A stretch of DNA of 64,000 bases from JAJTDS01 sp964202895 (GCA_964202895.1 CAXNJM010000001.1:744001-808000), one strand, 5' to 3'; numbered from the stretch's first letter, positions 19,868 through 30,214 are shown. Numbers and translations are program-made. The notes: generated by a model not told the origin, from the sequence alone.

Positions 19868-20941
19868 TTAAAGGTGGGAAATGGTATTATTAGTCAGGAA
19901 ATTAATATGCCCCATTTTTCTTCCGTCTTTAGCATCGCCTTTGCCGTATAAATAGATTCTTGCATTATTTGCATTGTAATATTCATCTATTTTATTAACT
20001 TCATCGCCAATTAAATTTTGCATAAATCCTTCAAAATAAAATTGTGGAGAACCAAGTTTTAAGCCCGTAATCGCTCTAATCAATTGCTCAAATTGGGAAA
20101 TGGATGCACCATCCATTGAAAAATGCCCAGAATTATGAGGACGAGGAGCAATTTCGTTAACTAACAACTCTTCACCAACAACAAAAAATTCAACTGCCAA
20201 TACCCCTATTAAATCAAGATTTGTGGCTATTTTTTTAGCTATTATTTCTGCACTATTGATAATATTTTGACTATATCCACAAGGAAAAATACTCTTTGAT
20301 AATATGCCATTTTTATGAATATTTTTCAAAGGAGCAAATGAAGCTATTTCGGCTTTGTTTCTAGTTATAATTATTGATATTTCGCCATCAAAATGACAAA
20401 ACTCCTCTAAAATTAAAGGAATCTTTTCAGCATTACCAAGAATTTTAAAAGCCTCTTCAGCATTAATATGGTTTTCTATTTTTATTTGCCCCTTACCATC
20501 ATAACCCATCATCGAAGTTTTTAAAATTCCATTACCATTAAAATTAGCTAATCCATCTTGCAATTGCTTAAGATTATTAATTTCATAATATCTTACCGTA
20601 TCAATATTTTGAGCATTTAAAAAATTTTTTTCAAGCAGGCGGTTTTGAGCGATTTTTAAAATATTGGGATTAGGAAATATTTTAGTTTTATTTGCCAAAT
20701 AATCAATCGTTGAAAATGGAATATTTTCAAACTCAAAAGTTGCAACATCAACGGCGGAAGCGAATTTCTCTAGGGCAGATTCATCTTCATAACTCGCAAT
20801 AATTGATTGATTTGAAGTTAAAACTGCACAAGAATTTGCAACATCGCTAAATATCAATGTTTTGAAGCCAAGTTCTTGAGCGGAATGGCTGATCATCTTT
20901 CCTAATTGTCCGCCACCAATAATACCAATAGTTTTGACCAT
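19868..20941 (-). CDS. purK: 5-(carboxyamino)imidazole ribonucleotide synthase
   Basis: The 357-residue ATP-grasp protein begins with IGIIGGGQLGKMI and contains FEFENIP, KTSMMGYDGKGQ, LEEFCHFDGEISII and the NEIAPRPHNSGH motif, all characteristic of PurK. It carboxylates AIR at the expense of ATP in de novo purine synthesis. Rickettsia species lack this pathway while Anaplasmataceae and deep-branching Rickettsiales keep it. purE, its usual partner, is not adjacent. The gene converges on PBP1A with 41 bp between. Confidence 0.96.
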   Translation of the reverse strand: MVKTIGIIGGGQLGKMISHSAQELGFKTLIFSDVANSCAVLTSNQSIIASYEDESALEKFASAVDVATFEFENIPFSTIDYLANKTKIFPNPNILKIAQNRLLEKNFLNAQNIDTVRYYEINNLKQLQDGLANFNGNGILKTSMMGYDGKGQIKIENHINAEEAFKILGNAEKIPLILEEFCHFDGEISIIITRNKAEIASFAPLKNIHKNGILSKSIFPCGYSQNIINSAEIIAKKIATNLDLIGVLAVEFFVVGEELLVNEIAPRPHNSGHFSMDGASISQFEQLIRAITGLKLGSPQFYFEGFMQNLIGDEVNKIDEYYNANNARIYLYGKGDAKDGRKMGHINFLTNNTISHL

Positions 20942-20955
20942 AAATTATTAATTTA

Positions 20956-21615
20956 TTAGATAATATTCCACATTAAATCAAAGAATGTAATTAACATTGC
21001 AAAACCCACCGGAATAGAAAGATTATCATCGAGATTAAAAAGAGATGGTCTTGCTTCAATTACAGTAATAGCCAGTGCAGAAAAAATTGCAAAAATATAA
21101 TATAACCAGCTTGCATTAAAAAACACCCCTCCAGCTATTGCGATGATTATGGCAGTTACTGCAAATGTTAAAGATCCGTAGAATGATTTTTCAAAAAACG
21201 GTTCGCTTTTAATTGATTTACCAATTAATGAGGCAGAAGCATCTGATATTGCTAAAATAAAAAATGAAATAATTGCAATTGAAGGCTTAAAAATAGTAAA
21301 AGTTGCGCAAGTTGCAATTGCTAAATAGCTAGCCGAACAAAGCTTTGAACCGTCAAACTCTGATTCTCTTAGCAGAGGCTTAAAAATCATCAAAAAATAT
21401 TTTTGCACAAGATTTGATTTTCTTCTTGAATAATCAATGGCTAATGCCAATCCACTTACCGCGAAAAATAGGATTAATATTTTTTTCCCGCAATAATAGA
21501 ATAGCAAGGGGATTGATAATATAAAAAGATGAAAAATCTTTCTTTTGATTTCTGCTAGCAATATTGGAGCCATTGAAGTAGTTTTTAAGTTATTAAACGA
21601 TAACTTGTTTTGCAA
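20956..21615 (-). CDS. Membrane diacylglycerol/polyprenol kinase-like protein
   Basis: The 219-residue product has six or seven membrane segments and the motifs EIKRKIFHL, AISDASASLIGK and KSFYGSLTF, typical of the phytol/dolichol kinase and CDP-diacylglycerol synthase-like superfamily. The DASAxxIG stretch is the nucleotide-binding element of this group. It probably phosphorylates a lipid alcohol in the inner membrane; the substrate is not determinable. It sits between purK and ftsB in a minus-strand row with gaps under 20 bp. Confidence 0.82.
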   Translation of the reverse strand: MQNKLSFNNLKTTSMAPILLAEIKRKIFHLFILSIPLLFYYCGKKILILFFAVSGLALAIDYSRRKSNLVQKYFLMIFKPLLRESEFDGSKLCSASYLAIATCATFTIFKPSIAIISFFILAISDASASLIGKSIKSEPFFEKSFYGSLTFAVTAIIIAIAGGVFFNASWLYYIFAIFSALAITVIEARPSLFNLDDNLSIPVGFAMLITFFDLMWNII

Positions 21616-21630
21616 ATTAAAGTAAGATTA

Positions 21631-21960
21631 TTATTGATTTTGATATACTACTAATTCATCTTTTCCCATATAGCCTAAAATTTTACGAGATTGCTCATCT
21701 AATAAATCGAGGTCAAGAGAATCTAGCTTCATTCCAGAAACCACAGCCTCTTTGGCTTTAACTTTATTTTCTAAATCTTGCACGATTATATCTTTTTTTG
21801 CAATTTGACTATCAAGAGCAATAAGGGTAAAAACCCCTTTATTACCAAACATTGCAAAAAATGAGAAATAAAAAATCAATGCAAAGCTAATAAAATAACT
21901 AATAAAAACCCCTTTGCTAATTTTATAATTAATGATAAAATTTTGTAGAGATTTTTTCAT
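21631..21960 (-). CDS. ftsB: Septum formation initiator, FtsB/DivIC family
   Basis: The 109-residue protein has a short cytoplasmic N-terminus, one membrane segment (residues ~19-40), a coiled-coil region and the terminal EQSRKILGYMGKDELVVY typical of the alphaproteobacterial FtsB-like family. FtsB bridges FtsL and FtsQ in the divisome. Its place directly downstream of pdhA-pdhB is a common alphaproteobacterial arrangement. Confidence 0.88.
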   Translation of the reverse strand: MKKSLQNFIINYKISKGVFISYFISFALIFYFSFFAMFGNKGVFTLIALDSQIAKKDIIVQDLENKVKAKEAVVSGMKLDSLDLDLLDEQSRKILGYMGKDELVVYQNQ

Positions 21961-21971
21961 TGAATCAATAT

Positions 21972-22958
21972 TTATTTATTACAAAGCTCTTTAGCTAAAG
22001 CTATAATATTTTTAGTTTTAGGCAAAGCTAACCGCTCTAAATTTTCCGCATAAGGTAATGGAGCATCAATTGATGTTAATTTTCTAACCGGAGCATCAAG
22101 ATAATCAAATGCCTCTTCCATTAATATGGAAGATATTTCACTACCAACCGAACCAAAGGGGAAACCCTCCTCAACAGTAATGCAACGAGAAGTTTTTTTA
22201 ACTGAATTAACTATTGTTTCGCGGTCAATAGGTCTAATTGTTCTAAGATCAATTACTTCAGCAGAAATGCCTATTTTTTCCAGCTCTTCCGCCGCTTCTA
22301 ATGCATATTTCAGAACGAGAGAAAAGCCAATAATTGTTATATCTGAGCCTTCTCTTAAAATTTTTGCTTTTCCTATTTCAACTAAATGGTCATCTTCATA
22401 TTCTTCTTCGAAAGAAAATCCGTAGGTTATTTCATTTTCAAGAAAAACTATTGGGTTAGGGTCTCTAATTGCTGATTTTAATAGCCCTTTAGCATCTGAC
22501 GCACTGTAAGGAGCCAATACTTTTAAACCGGGGATAGATGCATACCAAGAAGCATAGCATTGAGAATGTTGAGCTCCAACTCTTGAGGCAGCACCATTTG
22601 GACCACGAAAAACAATAGGACAACGAACTTGCCCACCAGACATATAATTAGTTTTAGCCGCAGAATTAACAATTTGATCGATTGCTTGCATAGCAAAATT
22701 AAAAGTCATGAATTCAACGATTGGCTTAAGCCCTACAAAGCCAGCACCAACAGCCAAACCAGCAAAACCATGCTCAGTTATGGGGGTATCTATTACTCTT
22801 TTTGCTCCAAATTCAGCTAAAAGACCTTGAGTTATTTTGTAGGCACCGTTATATTCTGCAACCTCTTCTCCAATTACAAATACTTTGTCATCAATTCGCA
22901 TTTCTTCGGACATAGCTTCGCGAAGTGCTTCACGAACGGTTATTTTTCTGACTGCCAT
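21972..22958 (-). CDS. pdhB: Pyruvate dehydrogenase E1 component, beta subunit
   Basis: The 328-residue product begins with ITVREALREAMSEEM and carries GEEVAEYNGAYKITQGL, the substrate-channel segment TPITEHGFAGLAVGAG and the C-terminal transketolase-like domain. It forms the alpha2beta2 E1 with PdhA, decarboxylating pyruvate with thiamine diphosphate. It lies 45 bp downstream of pdhA. Confidence 0.97.
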   Translation of the reverse strand: MAVRKITVREALREAMSEEMRIDDKVFVIGEEVAEYNGAYKITQGLLAEFGAKRVIDTPITEHGFAGLAVGAGFVGLKPIVEFMTFNFAMQAIDQIVNSAAKTNYMSGGQVRCPIVFRGPNGAASRVGAQHSQCYASWYASIPGLKVLAPYSASDAKGLLKSAIRDPNPIVFLENEITYGFSFEEEYEDDHLVEIGKAKILREGSDITIIGFSLVLKYALEAAEELEKIGISAEVIDLRTIRPIDRETIVNSVKKTSRCITVEEGFPFGSVGSEISSILMEEAFDYLDAPVRKLTSIDAPLPYAENLERLALPKTKNIIALAKELCNK

Positions 22959-23003
22959 AATTTGTTATTTCTTGGGTTAATTAATTATTTATATTCTATC
23001 AAT

Positions 23004-24017
23004 TTAAACATATATTTCGGTCATAAGCTCTGATTCATCAGGCTCTGGACTATTTTTTGCAAACTCAACGATATCGTTAATTTGATTTTTTATATCACTT
23101 TCAATTGATTTTATCTCTTCTTCTGTAGCAATATTTTTTGCAGAAATATGATTTCGTAGATTTTCAATAGGATCTTGTTCTTTTTTATAATTAAGCTCTT
23201 CCTTGCTACGGTATGTTGCTGGGTCAGACATTGAATGACCGCGATAACGATAGGTATCCATTTCAAGAATCATTGGACCATTACCGCCCCTAACAAAATC
23301 AACGGCTTTTTGCCCTTCTTCAATAACTGAAAAGATATCCATGCCATTGATTTTTTTACCGGGAATGTTGAAGCCGATTCCTCTTTTATGCAATTCGTCA
23401 ATTGAAGAAGATCTTTTGAGAGAAGTTCCCATCGCATATTGATTATTTTCAATAATGAATAAAACGGGAAGATCCCATAATTTAGCCATATTGAAGGCTT
23501 CATAAACTTGACCTTGATGAGCAGCACCATCGCCAAAATAACAATAAGTAACATTGTTGTTGCCAAGATATTTATCCGCAAATGCTAAGCCCGCACCAAT
23601 AGGAACAGATGCCCCAACAATACCATGACCGCCATAAAAATGTTTTTCAATATCGAATAAATGCATTGAACCGCCCTTGCCTTTTGAGGAACCATCTCTT
23701 CTGCCCATTAATTCTGCCATAATTTTTTTAGGACAAGAACCTGCGGTTATCATATGACCATGGTCACGATAGGTTGTAATTGCTTTGTCTCCCTTTATCA
23801 TTGTATGCCTCATTCCGCTAGAAATTGCTTCTTGACCAATGTATAAGTGGCAGAAACCAGCAATTAAACCCATTCCGTATAGTTGACCAGCTCTTTCTTC
23901 AAACCTTCTTACCAATAGCATTTCGCGATAGAAATGCAAAATGTCTTTACTGTCAAGAGAATCAATGCTTGTTTTGGTTTTTTTTATAAATTCTTTGTTA
24001 TTTTTACTTACAGACAT
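23004..24017 (-). CDS. pdhA: Pyruvate dehydrogenase E1 component, alpha subunit
   Basis: The 337-residue product has the thiamine diphosphate motif beginning GDGAAHQGQVYEAFN and ending IENNQYAMGT, and the regulatory-loop sequence YRYRGHSMSDPATYR. It binds ThDP and performs the decarboxylation step of the PDH complex. It heads the pdhA-pdhB-ftsB row. E2 and E3 genes are not in the window. Confidence 0.97.
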   Translation of the reverse strand: MSVSKNNKEFIKKTKTSIDSLDSKDILHFYREMLLVRRFEERAGQLYGMGLIAGFCHLYIGQEAISSGMRHTMIKGDKAITTYRDHGHMITAGSCPKKIMAELMGRRDGSSKGKGGSMHLFDIEKHFYGGHGIVGASVPIGAGLAFADKYLGNNNVTYCYFGDGAAHQGQVYEAFNMAKLWDLPVLFIIENNQYAMGTSLKRSSSIDELHKRGIGFNIPGKKINGMDIFSVIEEGQKAVDFVRGGNGPMILEMDTYRYRGHSMSDPATYRSKEELNYKKEQDPIENLRNHISAKNIATEEEIKSIESDIKNQINDIVEFAKNSPEPDESELMTEIYV

Positions 24018-24405
24018 TATTAATTATTTTTTAATTATAGATATTATATTTAAGCATTTCAGTAAATGTGAAGATGCTGAATAAGCATGATTATCAATTA
24101 ACTTTATTGTAAAAAGGCAAATTGTAAAAATCAAAAAATAAATTCATTTTTTTAAAGTTAGAAAAAAAATTTAAAAAATAAAGCTTTTTAGTTGCTTTGT
24201 TAACAAGAATTATTATTTTGCTTTATTACTTATAGATTATTTCAATTTTGAAACGAAAAAATAAAATATCAATATTTATTGAAGCAAGCAGTAATTTTGC
24301 CTAAAATTCTAAAAATAATTTATGAACAATAACGATCAAAGCTTATTATTTTTGCTTTCAAGTTGTTCTAAATATTGATTCAACAATAAAATAATTAAGA
24401 TTAAA
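24018..24405. other. 388-bp intergenic region between divergent pdhA and uvrA
   Basis: This is the shared upstream region of pdhA (minus) and uvrA (plus). It is very AT rich with no open frame of note. A weak dyad TTGTT (24363-24367)/AACAA lies close to uvrA, but it does not match the alphaproteobacterial LexA box. No clear promoter pair stands out. Confidence 0.5.
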
Positions 24406-27336
24406 ATGTCAATTTTTGAAGAAAAAACAATTAGAGTTATTGGTGCCAGAGAGCATAATTTAAAAAATATTAATATTGAAATACCTAAAAATCAATTAGT
24501 AGTTGTAACTGGGCTTAGTGGCTCGGGAAAATCATCCCTTGTATTCGATACAATTTATGCCGAAGGTCAAAGAAGATTCATTGAGAGCCTTTCCTCTTAT
24601 GCGAGACAATTTCTTGATCTACAAGACAAACCCGATGTTGAGTCAATAACTGGGCTTTCTCCTGCAATTGCAATCGATCAAAAAACCACTTCCAGAAACC
24701 CCCGCTCTACCGTTGGAACAGTTACAGAAATTTACGATCATTTTCGCTTATTATTTGCAAGAATTGGAGTGCCTTATTCTCCTGCCACCAATCTACCGAT
24801 TGAGAGTCAATCTGCATCCGTAATGGTTGATAAAATTTTTGCTTTACCAGAAAAAACTAAACTTTATATTTTAGCACCAATCGTTAGAGGGCAAAAAGGC
24901 GAATACCGTAAAGAAATGATGAATGCTAGAAAACAAGGCTTCCAAAGAATAAAAGTTGACGGCAAAATCCATGATCTCAATGAACTTCTTCCCCCTCTTG
25001 ATAAAAACAAAAAACATAATATTGAAATAGTAATCGATAGACTAGTAATTTCTAAAGAATTGGGTAATAGAGTTGCCGATTCTGTTGAAACTGCACTAAA
25101 AATCTCCGAGGGGCTTCTTTATGTTGAAATTGTTGATTTACCAGCAGATTACAAACAGGAAGCGAAGAAAAATAAAAAATTAAAAAATAGTCAAACTCCT
25201 AGTCAAACTCTTAGTCAAACTCTAGAGAATGGACAAATCTTAGTTTTTAGCGAAAAATTCTGTTGCCCTGAATCAGGCTTTACAATATCCGATATTGAAC
25301 CCCGTTTATTTTCTTTTAATTCTCCTTTTGGAGCTTGCAAAACATGTGACGGGCTTGGAAATGAGTGGTATTTTAGCGAAGAACTAATAATTGAAGACGA
25401 CAATTTATCATTAAGGCAAGGCGCAGTATCAGTTTGGCAAGGAATTCAAGAGAAATCATACCAACAAATATTATTAGGCTTATCCAATTTATATAATTTT
25501 AGCCTTGATACACCATTCAAAAAGCTTGATAAATCAATACAAGAAAAGATATTTTATGGCACCGAAGGTCAAGAAATAGAAATTCGTCAAGAAGACGGCC
25601 TCAAATCAATAGTTGTGAATAAGCAATTTGAGGGTATAATCAATAATTTAAAAAGAAGATTTAGCGAAAGCGATAATGAATCGATAAGAGAAGAATTATC
25701 CAAATTTCAATCTCTTAGAAAATGTCAATCTTGTTCTGGCTACAGACTAAACGAACAACCGCTCTCAATTAAAATCAACAATATTCATGTCGGTCAATTA
25801 AGCAGAATGCCCGTTGAAGATTGCCTAGATTGGTTTGACGAATTGCCAAAATTTCTTACCGATACTCAAAATAAAATAGCAGAAAGATTATTGAAAGAAA
25901 TAACTAGAAGGCTAGGCTTTCTGAAGAATGTAGGTTTAGAATATTTAACTATTGAAAGAGAAGCGGGCACCTTATCTGGCGGTGAAGCACAAAGAATAAG
26001 ACTTGCTTCGCAAATAGGCTCTGGGCTGTCTGGAGTTCTATATGTTCTTGACGAACCTTCAATAGGGCTTCATCAATCCGATAACAATAAATTAATTAGC
26101 ACTTTAAAAAATCTACGAGATCTAGGAAATTCAGTTATAGTAGTTGAGCATGATGAAGAAATGATGCGAGAGGCAGATTATCTTATCGATGTAGGGCCGG
26201 GAGCCGGTATTCACGGCGGAGAAATAATTTCCAAAGGCCGACCAGAAGAAGTAATTGCCGATAAAAACAGCATTACTGGTCGCTATCTTAGTGGTAAAGC
26301 AGAAATATCAATTCCAAAAACTCGCAGAAAAATTGACAATAGCAAAGTTATTACTCTTGCAGGTGCAAAAATCAACAATTTAAAGAATGTCACTGTAAAA
26401 ATTCCTTTAAAATTATTCACCGCCGTTTCAGGAATATCAGGGGGCGGAAAGTCTAGTCTAATTATCAAAACACTTTATCCTGCATTAAATAAAATTATCA
26501 ATAAAAGTAAAGTTAGCGCAGGGCCTTATGACACAATATCTGGTTCGCATTTAATTGACAAAATAATTGAAATAGATCAATCGCCAATTGGCAGAACTCC
26601 TCGCTCTAACCCTTGCACTTATGTTGGAGCCTTTACTTTTATTCGTGAACTTTATGCCTCTCTACCAGAATCTAGAGCCCGCGGTTATAAAGTTGGTCGC
26701 TTTTCTTTCAATGTCAAAGGCGGTAGATGCGAAAATTGTCAAGGAGACGGGGTTATAAAAATCGAAATGCATTTCTTGCCCGATGTTTATGTTACTTGCG
26801 AATCTTGCAACGGACAAAGATACAATCGCGAAACTCTTGAAATAAAATATAAGAATAAATCAATCTCAGAAGTTCTAATCATGACTACGGAAGAAGCATC
26901 TGAATTTTTCTCCAATATTCCGCACATTAATGAAAAATTTAAATCCTTATGCGATGTTGGTTTGAATTATATTAAAATAGGGCAAAATGCCACAACTTTA
27001 TCTGGCGGTGAAGCACAAAGAATAAAGCTTGCCAAAGAGCTTAGTCGCAAAGCAACGGGAGACACCCTCTACATATTAGATGAACCTACCACGGGGCTTC
27101 ATTTTGAAGATATCAACCGCTTATTAGGAGTTCTACATAAATTAGTCGATGCTGGCAATTCTATCTTAGTTATCGAGCATAATATTGATGTTTTAAAAAC
27201 TGCAGATTGGATAATCGATGTTGGGCCATTCGGAGGCAATAAGGGCGGGTACATAGTTGCAGAAGGAAACCCAGAAGAAATAGCTAAAAACTCAACCTCA
27301 GTTACTGGAAAATATTTATTAAAATATTTTCCATAA
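24406..27336 (+). CDS. uvrA: Excinuclease ABC subunit A
   Basis: The 976-residue product has two ABC modules: Walker A GLSGSGKSSL (~31-40) and GISGGGKSSL in the second half, with two LSGGEAQR signatures and two DEPS/DEPT Walker B motifs. The second zinc module (CENCQGDG...CESCNGQRY) is complete. The first has CPESGF followed by CKTCDGLG, so its second Cys is Ser; this CPxSG form is typical of alphaproteobacteria. UvrA recognises bulky DNA damage with UvrB. A short lineage insert with three SQT(P/L) repeats lies just before the first zinc module. Confidence 0.98.
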   Translation: MSIFEEKTIRVIGAREHNLKNINIEIPKNQLVVVTGLSGSGKSSLVFDTIYAEGQRRFIESLSSYARQFLDLQDKPDVESITGLSPAIAIDQKTTSRNPRSTVGTVTEIYDHFRLLFARIGVPYSPATNLPIESQSASVMVDKIFALPEKTKLYILAPIVRGQKGEYRKEMMNARKQGFQRIKVDGKIHDLNELLPPLDKNKKHNIEIVIDRLVISKELGNRVADSVETALKISEGLLYVEIVDLPADYKQEAKKNKKLKNSQTPSQTLSQTLENGQILVFSEKFCCPESGFTISDIEPRLFSFNSPFGACKTCDGLGNEWYFSEELIIEDDNLSLRQGAVSVWQGIQEKSYQQILLGLSNLYNFSLDTPFKKLDKSIQEKIFYGTEGQEIEIRQEDGLKSIVVNKQFEGIINNLKRRFSESDNESIREELSKFQSLRKCQSCSGYRLNEQPLSIKINNIHVGQLSRMPVEDCLDWFDELPKFLTDTQNKIAERLLKEITRRLGFLKNVGLEYLTIEREAGTLSGGEAQRIRLASQIGSGLSGVLYVLDEPSIGLHQSDNNKLISTLKNLRDLGNSVIVVEHDEEMMREADYLIDVGPGAGIHGGEIISKGRPEEVIADKNSITGRYLSGKAEISIPKTRRKIDNSKVITLAGAKINNLKNVTVKIPLKLFTAVSGISGGGKSSLIIKTLYPALNKIINKSKVSAGPYDTISGSHLIDKIIEIDQSPIGRTPRSNPCTYVGAFTFIRELYASLPESRARGYKVGRFSFNVKGGRCENCQGDGVIKIEMHFLPDVYVTCESCNGQRYNRETLEIKYKNKSISEVLIMTTEEASEFFSNIPHINEKFKSLCDVGLNYIKIGQNATTLSGGEAQRIKLAKELSRKATGDTLYILDEPTTGLHFEDINRLLGVLHKLVDAGNSILVIEHNIDVLKTADWIIDVGPFGGNKGGYIVAEGNPEEIAKNSTSVTGKYLLKYFP
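25189..25224. repeat. Three tandem 12-bp repeats in uvrA
   Basis: The unit AGTCAAACTCNN occurs at 25189-25200, 25201-25212 and 25213-25224, encoding SQTP, SQTL, SQTL in a surface insert. It is in frame and probably variable in copy number. Confidence 0.95.
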
Positions 27337-27521
27337 TAAAATTTTTTTAAACAAATAATTTAGAAAAATTATCGAATAAACATTCCCATTCTGAAGCAGA
27401 AAATTTATTTAGAATAGTTTTGTATCATTAATTGTTGTTTATATTTTTATTATTATATTGTAATTTTATGACTTTTATAAGCTGACTTGTACTCATCTTA
27501 ATTAAATTTTTTGTAAAAAAC

Positions 27522-29561
27522 ATGCAAAACAAAACCTCCAAACCATCGGCCCCTAAACCATCAGCATTTTCTTTAATTGAGTTATCTATAGTATTGATTA
27601 TCATTGGTTTGTTAGCAGGTGGTATTGTAGTAGGAAGTAGTCTAGTTAAAAGAGCAAGAATAGAATCAGCTAAATCTCTTACTAATAGATCTCCAATTAA
27701 AGCAACAGAAGATCTAGTAATGTGGTTTGAAGGTAGTTTATTAGATAGTTTTGCTAATGGTCAATCAACTAATGGCACATCTATTAGTAGTGGGTGGAAT
27801 AATATTTGGTGGGGTTAATAATATATCATCAGCAACTGTCGATGGCACTGCTCCAATCTATGCTAATAGTATCAACAGCATTCCTGCGGTAAAGTTTGAA
27901 GGTAATAATGCTTTAAAAGTAGGAGTTGACTCAATTAACAACTCTGATTATACTATAATGATAACAGAGCAAAGAGAAAGCAATAAAGCAGATAATTATC
28001 TTTTAGGAGATCCCTCAATTACAGGAACTAATCAAAATTTATTAATTGGTTATAAAACTGATGGCACAATTGTTCATAGTCAGGGGGGAGCAACTACCAG
28101 CTACACCTCAGCAATTAATGGCTATGCTTCTTATGCAGGTCCAAGAGTAATTATCGTTACTCACTCCGCTAGTGAAGGTAATAAAACCTATGTTAATGGT
28201 ATATTGGCTGGTAAGCTAACTACTAATACAGCAAAAGAACCTATTGCAGATTTAGCTAATCTCTCTATAGGTAAAAATTATATTGGTCAAATTGGTGAAT
28301 TAGCAGTTTTTAAAAGAGCATTATCTGATACCGAAATTACTGATATATCTGATTATATGAGTAATAAATGGCGAATTAAAGTTGATACTAAAAACACAGA
28401 TTGTTCTGCTGGTATTGTTACTGATAATGGTTGCGATGCATCTTCTTGCCCAATAAGCATTGCAGGTATCTCTAAAACCTCAGTTGATGGCACTGCCTCT
28501 ACCTCTACTTTAAGTTGTGATAAAACAGGCTATACTGGTTCTATTACTTATAGCTGTATCAATAAAACCTTTGCTACTACTCCTGCCAATGCAAGCTGTT
28601 CTTGTGCTACTGGCTATACTCTTGTCTCTGGCTCTTGTATTCCTTCTTGTAATGTTCCAACTACTAACGGTATTACCACTACTCAAGTTACAGGTAATAA
28701 TGGCACTCTTAACTGCACCACTACTGGCTATACTGGCTCAGTTGCTTATAGCTGTGCTTCTCAAGGGTCTAATGCCACCATTACCGGAAGTTGTAGCTGT
28801 GCTACTGGTTATAGTTTAGTAAGTGGAGCTTGTACTCCAATTACTTGTAGTATAACTAGTGTTACGGGCATAAACAACAAAACTGGGTTAGCTTATGCAT
28901 CTTCTGCTACAGCCATTCCAAACACCCCAACTTCAGCCTGTGCATCAGGATATTCTGGTTCTCCTACTTATACTTGTACTGCAACTGGAGTTGCGACAAT
29001 TGTGAGTAATAGTTGTGGTTTAAATTGCAATATTCCCGCCAGCTGGCCTAGTAGCGCTGCTAATCGCTATGGTTATACAATTAATCACACTGCTGGTGCT
29101 TGGGTTACCTATAATTGCAATGCTGATAATATAACAGGAACCTATCAGATGTCTTGCAATAATGGTTCTTATAATTATCAAAATCATAATTGCACTACAG
29201 CGCAATGTATTTTTAACGCTTATAGTTATTATGCTGGGTATGGAATTAGCTCTGGATATAGTGGGGGGGCGCCGTTATAAATAGTGGCACTTCTAGTAAT
29301 TTCGGTTGTCAAATTGGTGTTGGCAGTGTTAATGTTGGTTGCAGTGGTAGCAGTCCATATATTATAAGTGAAAATTGTGGATGTCTGCTAAATCCAAGAC
29401 AACAATCAAATTCTTGCTTATCTTGGGGAGGCACATATTCTGTTCCAAGAGGATGGGCATATGAGATACCTTGTAATAGCGGAGGAGGAAGAATAGGAAT
29501 GGCATGCAACAACTATGGTCAAGTTGTATCCTATACTTGGATAGGATATTGCGGTTGTTAA
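27522..29561 (+). pseudogene. Type IV prepilin-like LamG/Cys-rich surface protein, frame broken twice
   Basis: Three frames read as one ~680-residue protein. Frame 1 (27522-27818) has a prepilin leader ending in A before FSLIELSIVLIIIGLLAGG, the N-methylation/pilin helix. Frame 2 (open to 29280) continues from the GGTGGGG region near 27805-27814 with a LamG/concanavalin-like domain (INSIPAVKFEG ... LSIGKNYIGQIGELAVFKRA) and then Cys-rich modules with repeated CSCATGY[TS]LVSG[SA]C. Frame 3 (to 29561) follows a G7 run at 29263-29269 and ends in CGC. Loss of one G at the first site and gain of one at the second restore a single frame. It looks like a pilin-anchored adhesin or minor pilin; with pilT at 32.7 kb a type IV pilus is likely. 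Confidence 0.8.
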
Positions 29562-29746
29562 ATTATAAAAGGTCAGTTATTTTAATTTAAATATTGACTT
29601 AAAAATTACAAATTGTTAAACATTAGCTTTCTAGCATTATATATCTGCTAAATAAAACTAGGCAATCTGCCTAAACAATATACTTTAAACTGCAATTGTT
29701 TTCAGCTAGTAAATAGCAAATAAATTAAAAACTTGATTTAACTTTT

Positions 29747-30208
29747 ATGTCTCAAATTAACCAAAAACTTAATGAACTCGGAATTAAAATTCCTGAACCA
29801 GCGGTTCCAATAGCCAATTATGTAGGCTTTGTAGTGAGTGGAAAAAATATCTTCATTTCTGGGCAATTACCCATAGAAAACGGAGAGTTAAAATATATAG
29901 GCAAGGTTGGAGCAAATATAAGCGTTGAAGATGCAAAAAAAGCGGCCAAAATTTGTGCAATAAACATCTTATCGCAATTAAAATCTGCTTGTGGAAACTT
30001 AGAAAAAGTAACTAAATGCATTAAATTAGGGGTTTTTGTTAATTCGGTAGAAGATTTCATCGACCATCCAGCAATTGCAAACGGAGCATCCGACCTAATG
30101 GTTGAAGTATTCGGCAATAAAGGTAAGCATACTCGTTCTGCAGTTGGCTCTAACTCACTACCTCGTGGAGTTTCAGTTGAGGTGGATGCAATTTTTGAAA
30201 TAGAATAA
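29747..30208 (+). CDS. ridA: RidA-family enamine/imine deaminase
   Basis: The 153-residue product matches the YjgF/YER057c/UK114 family in its longer (YjgH-like, ~150 residue) form, with FISGQLPIENGE and the active-site region VFGNKGKHTRSAVGSNSLPRG; the Arg in HTRSAVG is the conserved substrate-binding residue. RidA hydrolyses reactive 2-aminoacrylate and related enamines released by PLP dehydratases. It starts a tight three-gene operon with a VOC protein and a threonine/serine dehydratase, exactly the enzyme class that makes its substrate. Confidence 0.93.
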   Translation: MSQINQKLNELGIKIPEPAVPIANYVGFVVSGKNIFISGQLPIENGELKYIGKVGANISVEDAKKAAKICAINILSQLKSACGNLEKVTKCIKLGVFVNSVEDFIDHPAIANGASDLMVEVFGNKGKHTRSAVGSNSLPRGVSVEVDAIFEIE

Positions 30209-30214
30209 ACTTAC

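Noticed and set aside
24361..24385. Possible SOS (LexA) box upstream of uvrA
   Set aside because: GTTC at 24365-24368 is not followed at the right spacing by a second GTTC, so the alphaproteobacterial GTTC-N7-GTTC pattern is not met.
28517..28819. Alternative hydrophobic reading frame within the pilin-like gene
   Set aside because: It is an out-of-frame shadow of Cys-rich repeats rich in Leu/Val codons; the annotated frame has clear domain content.
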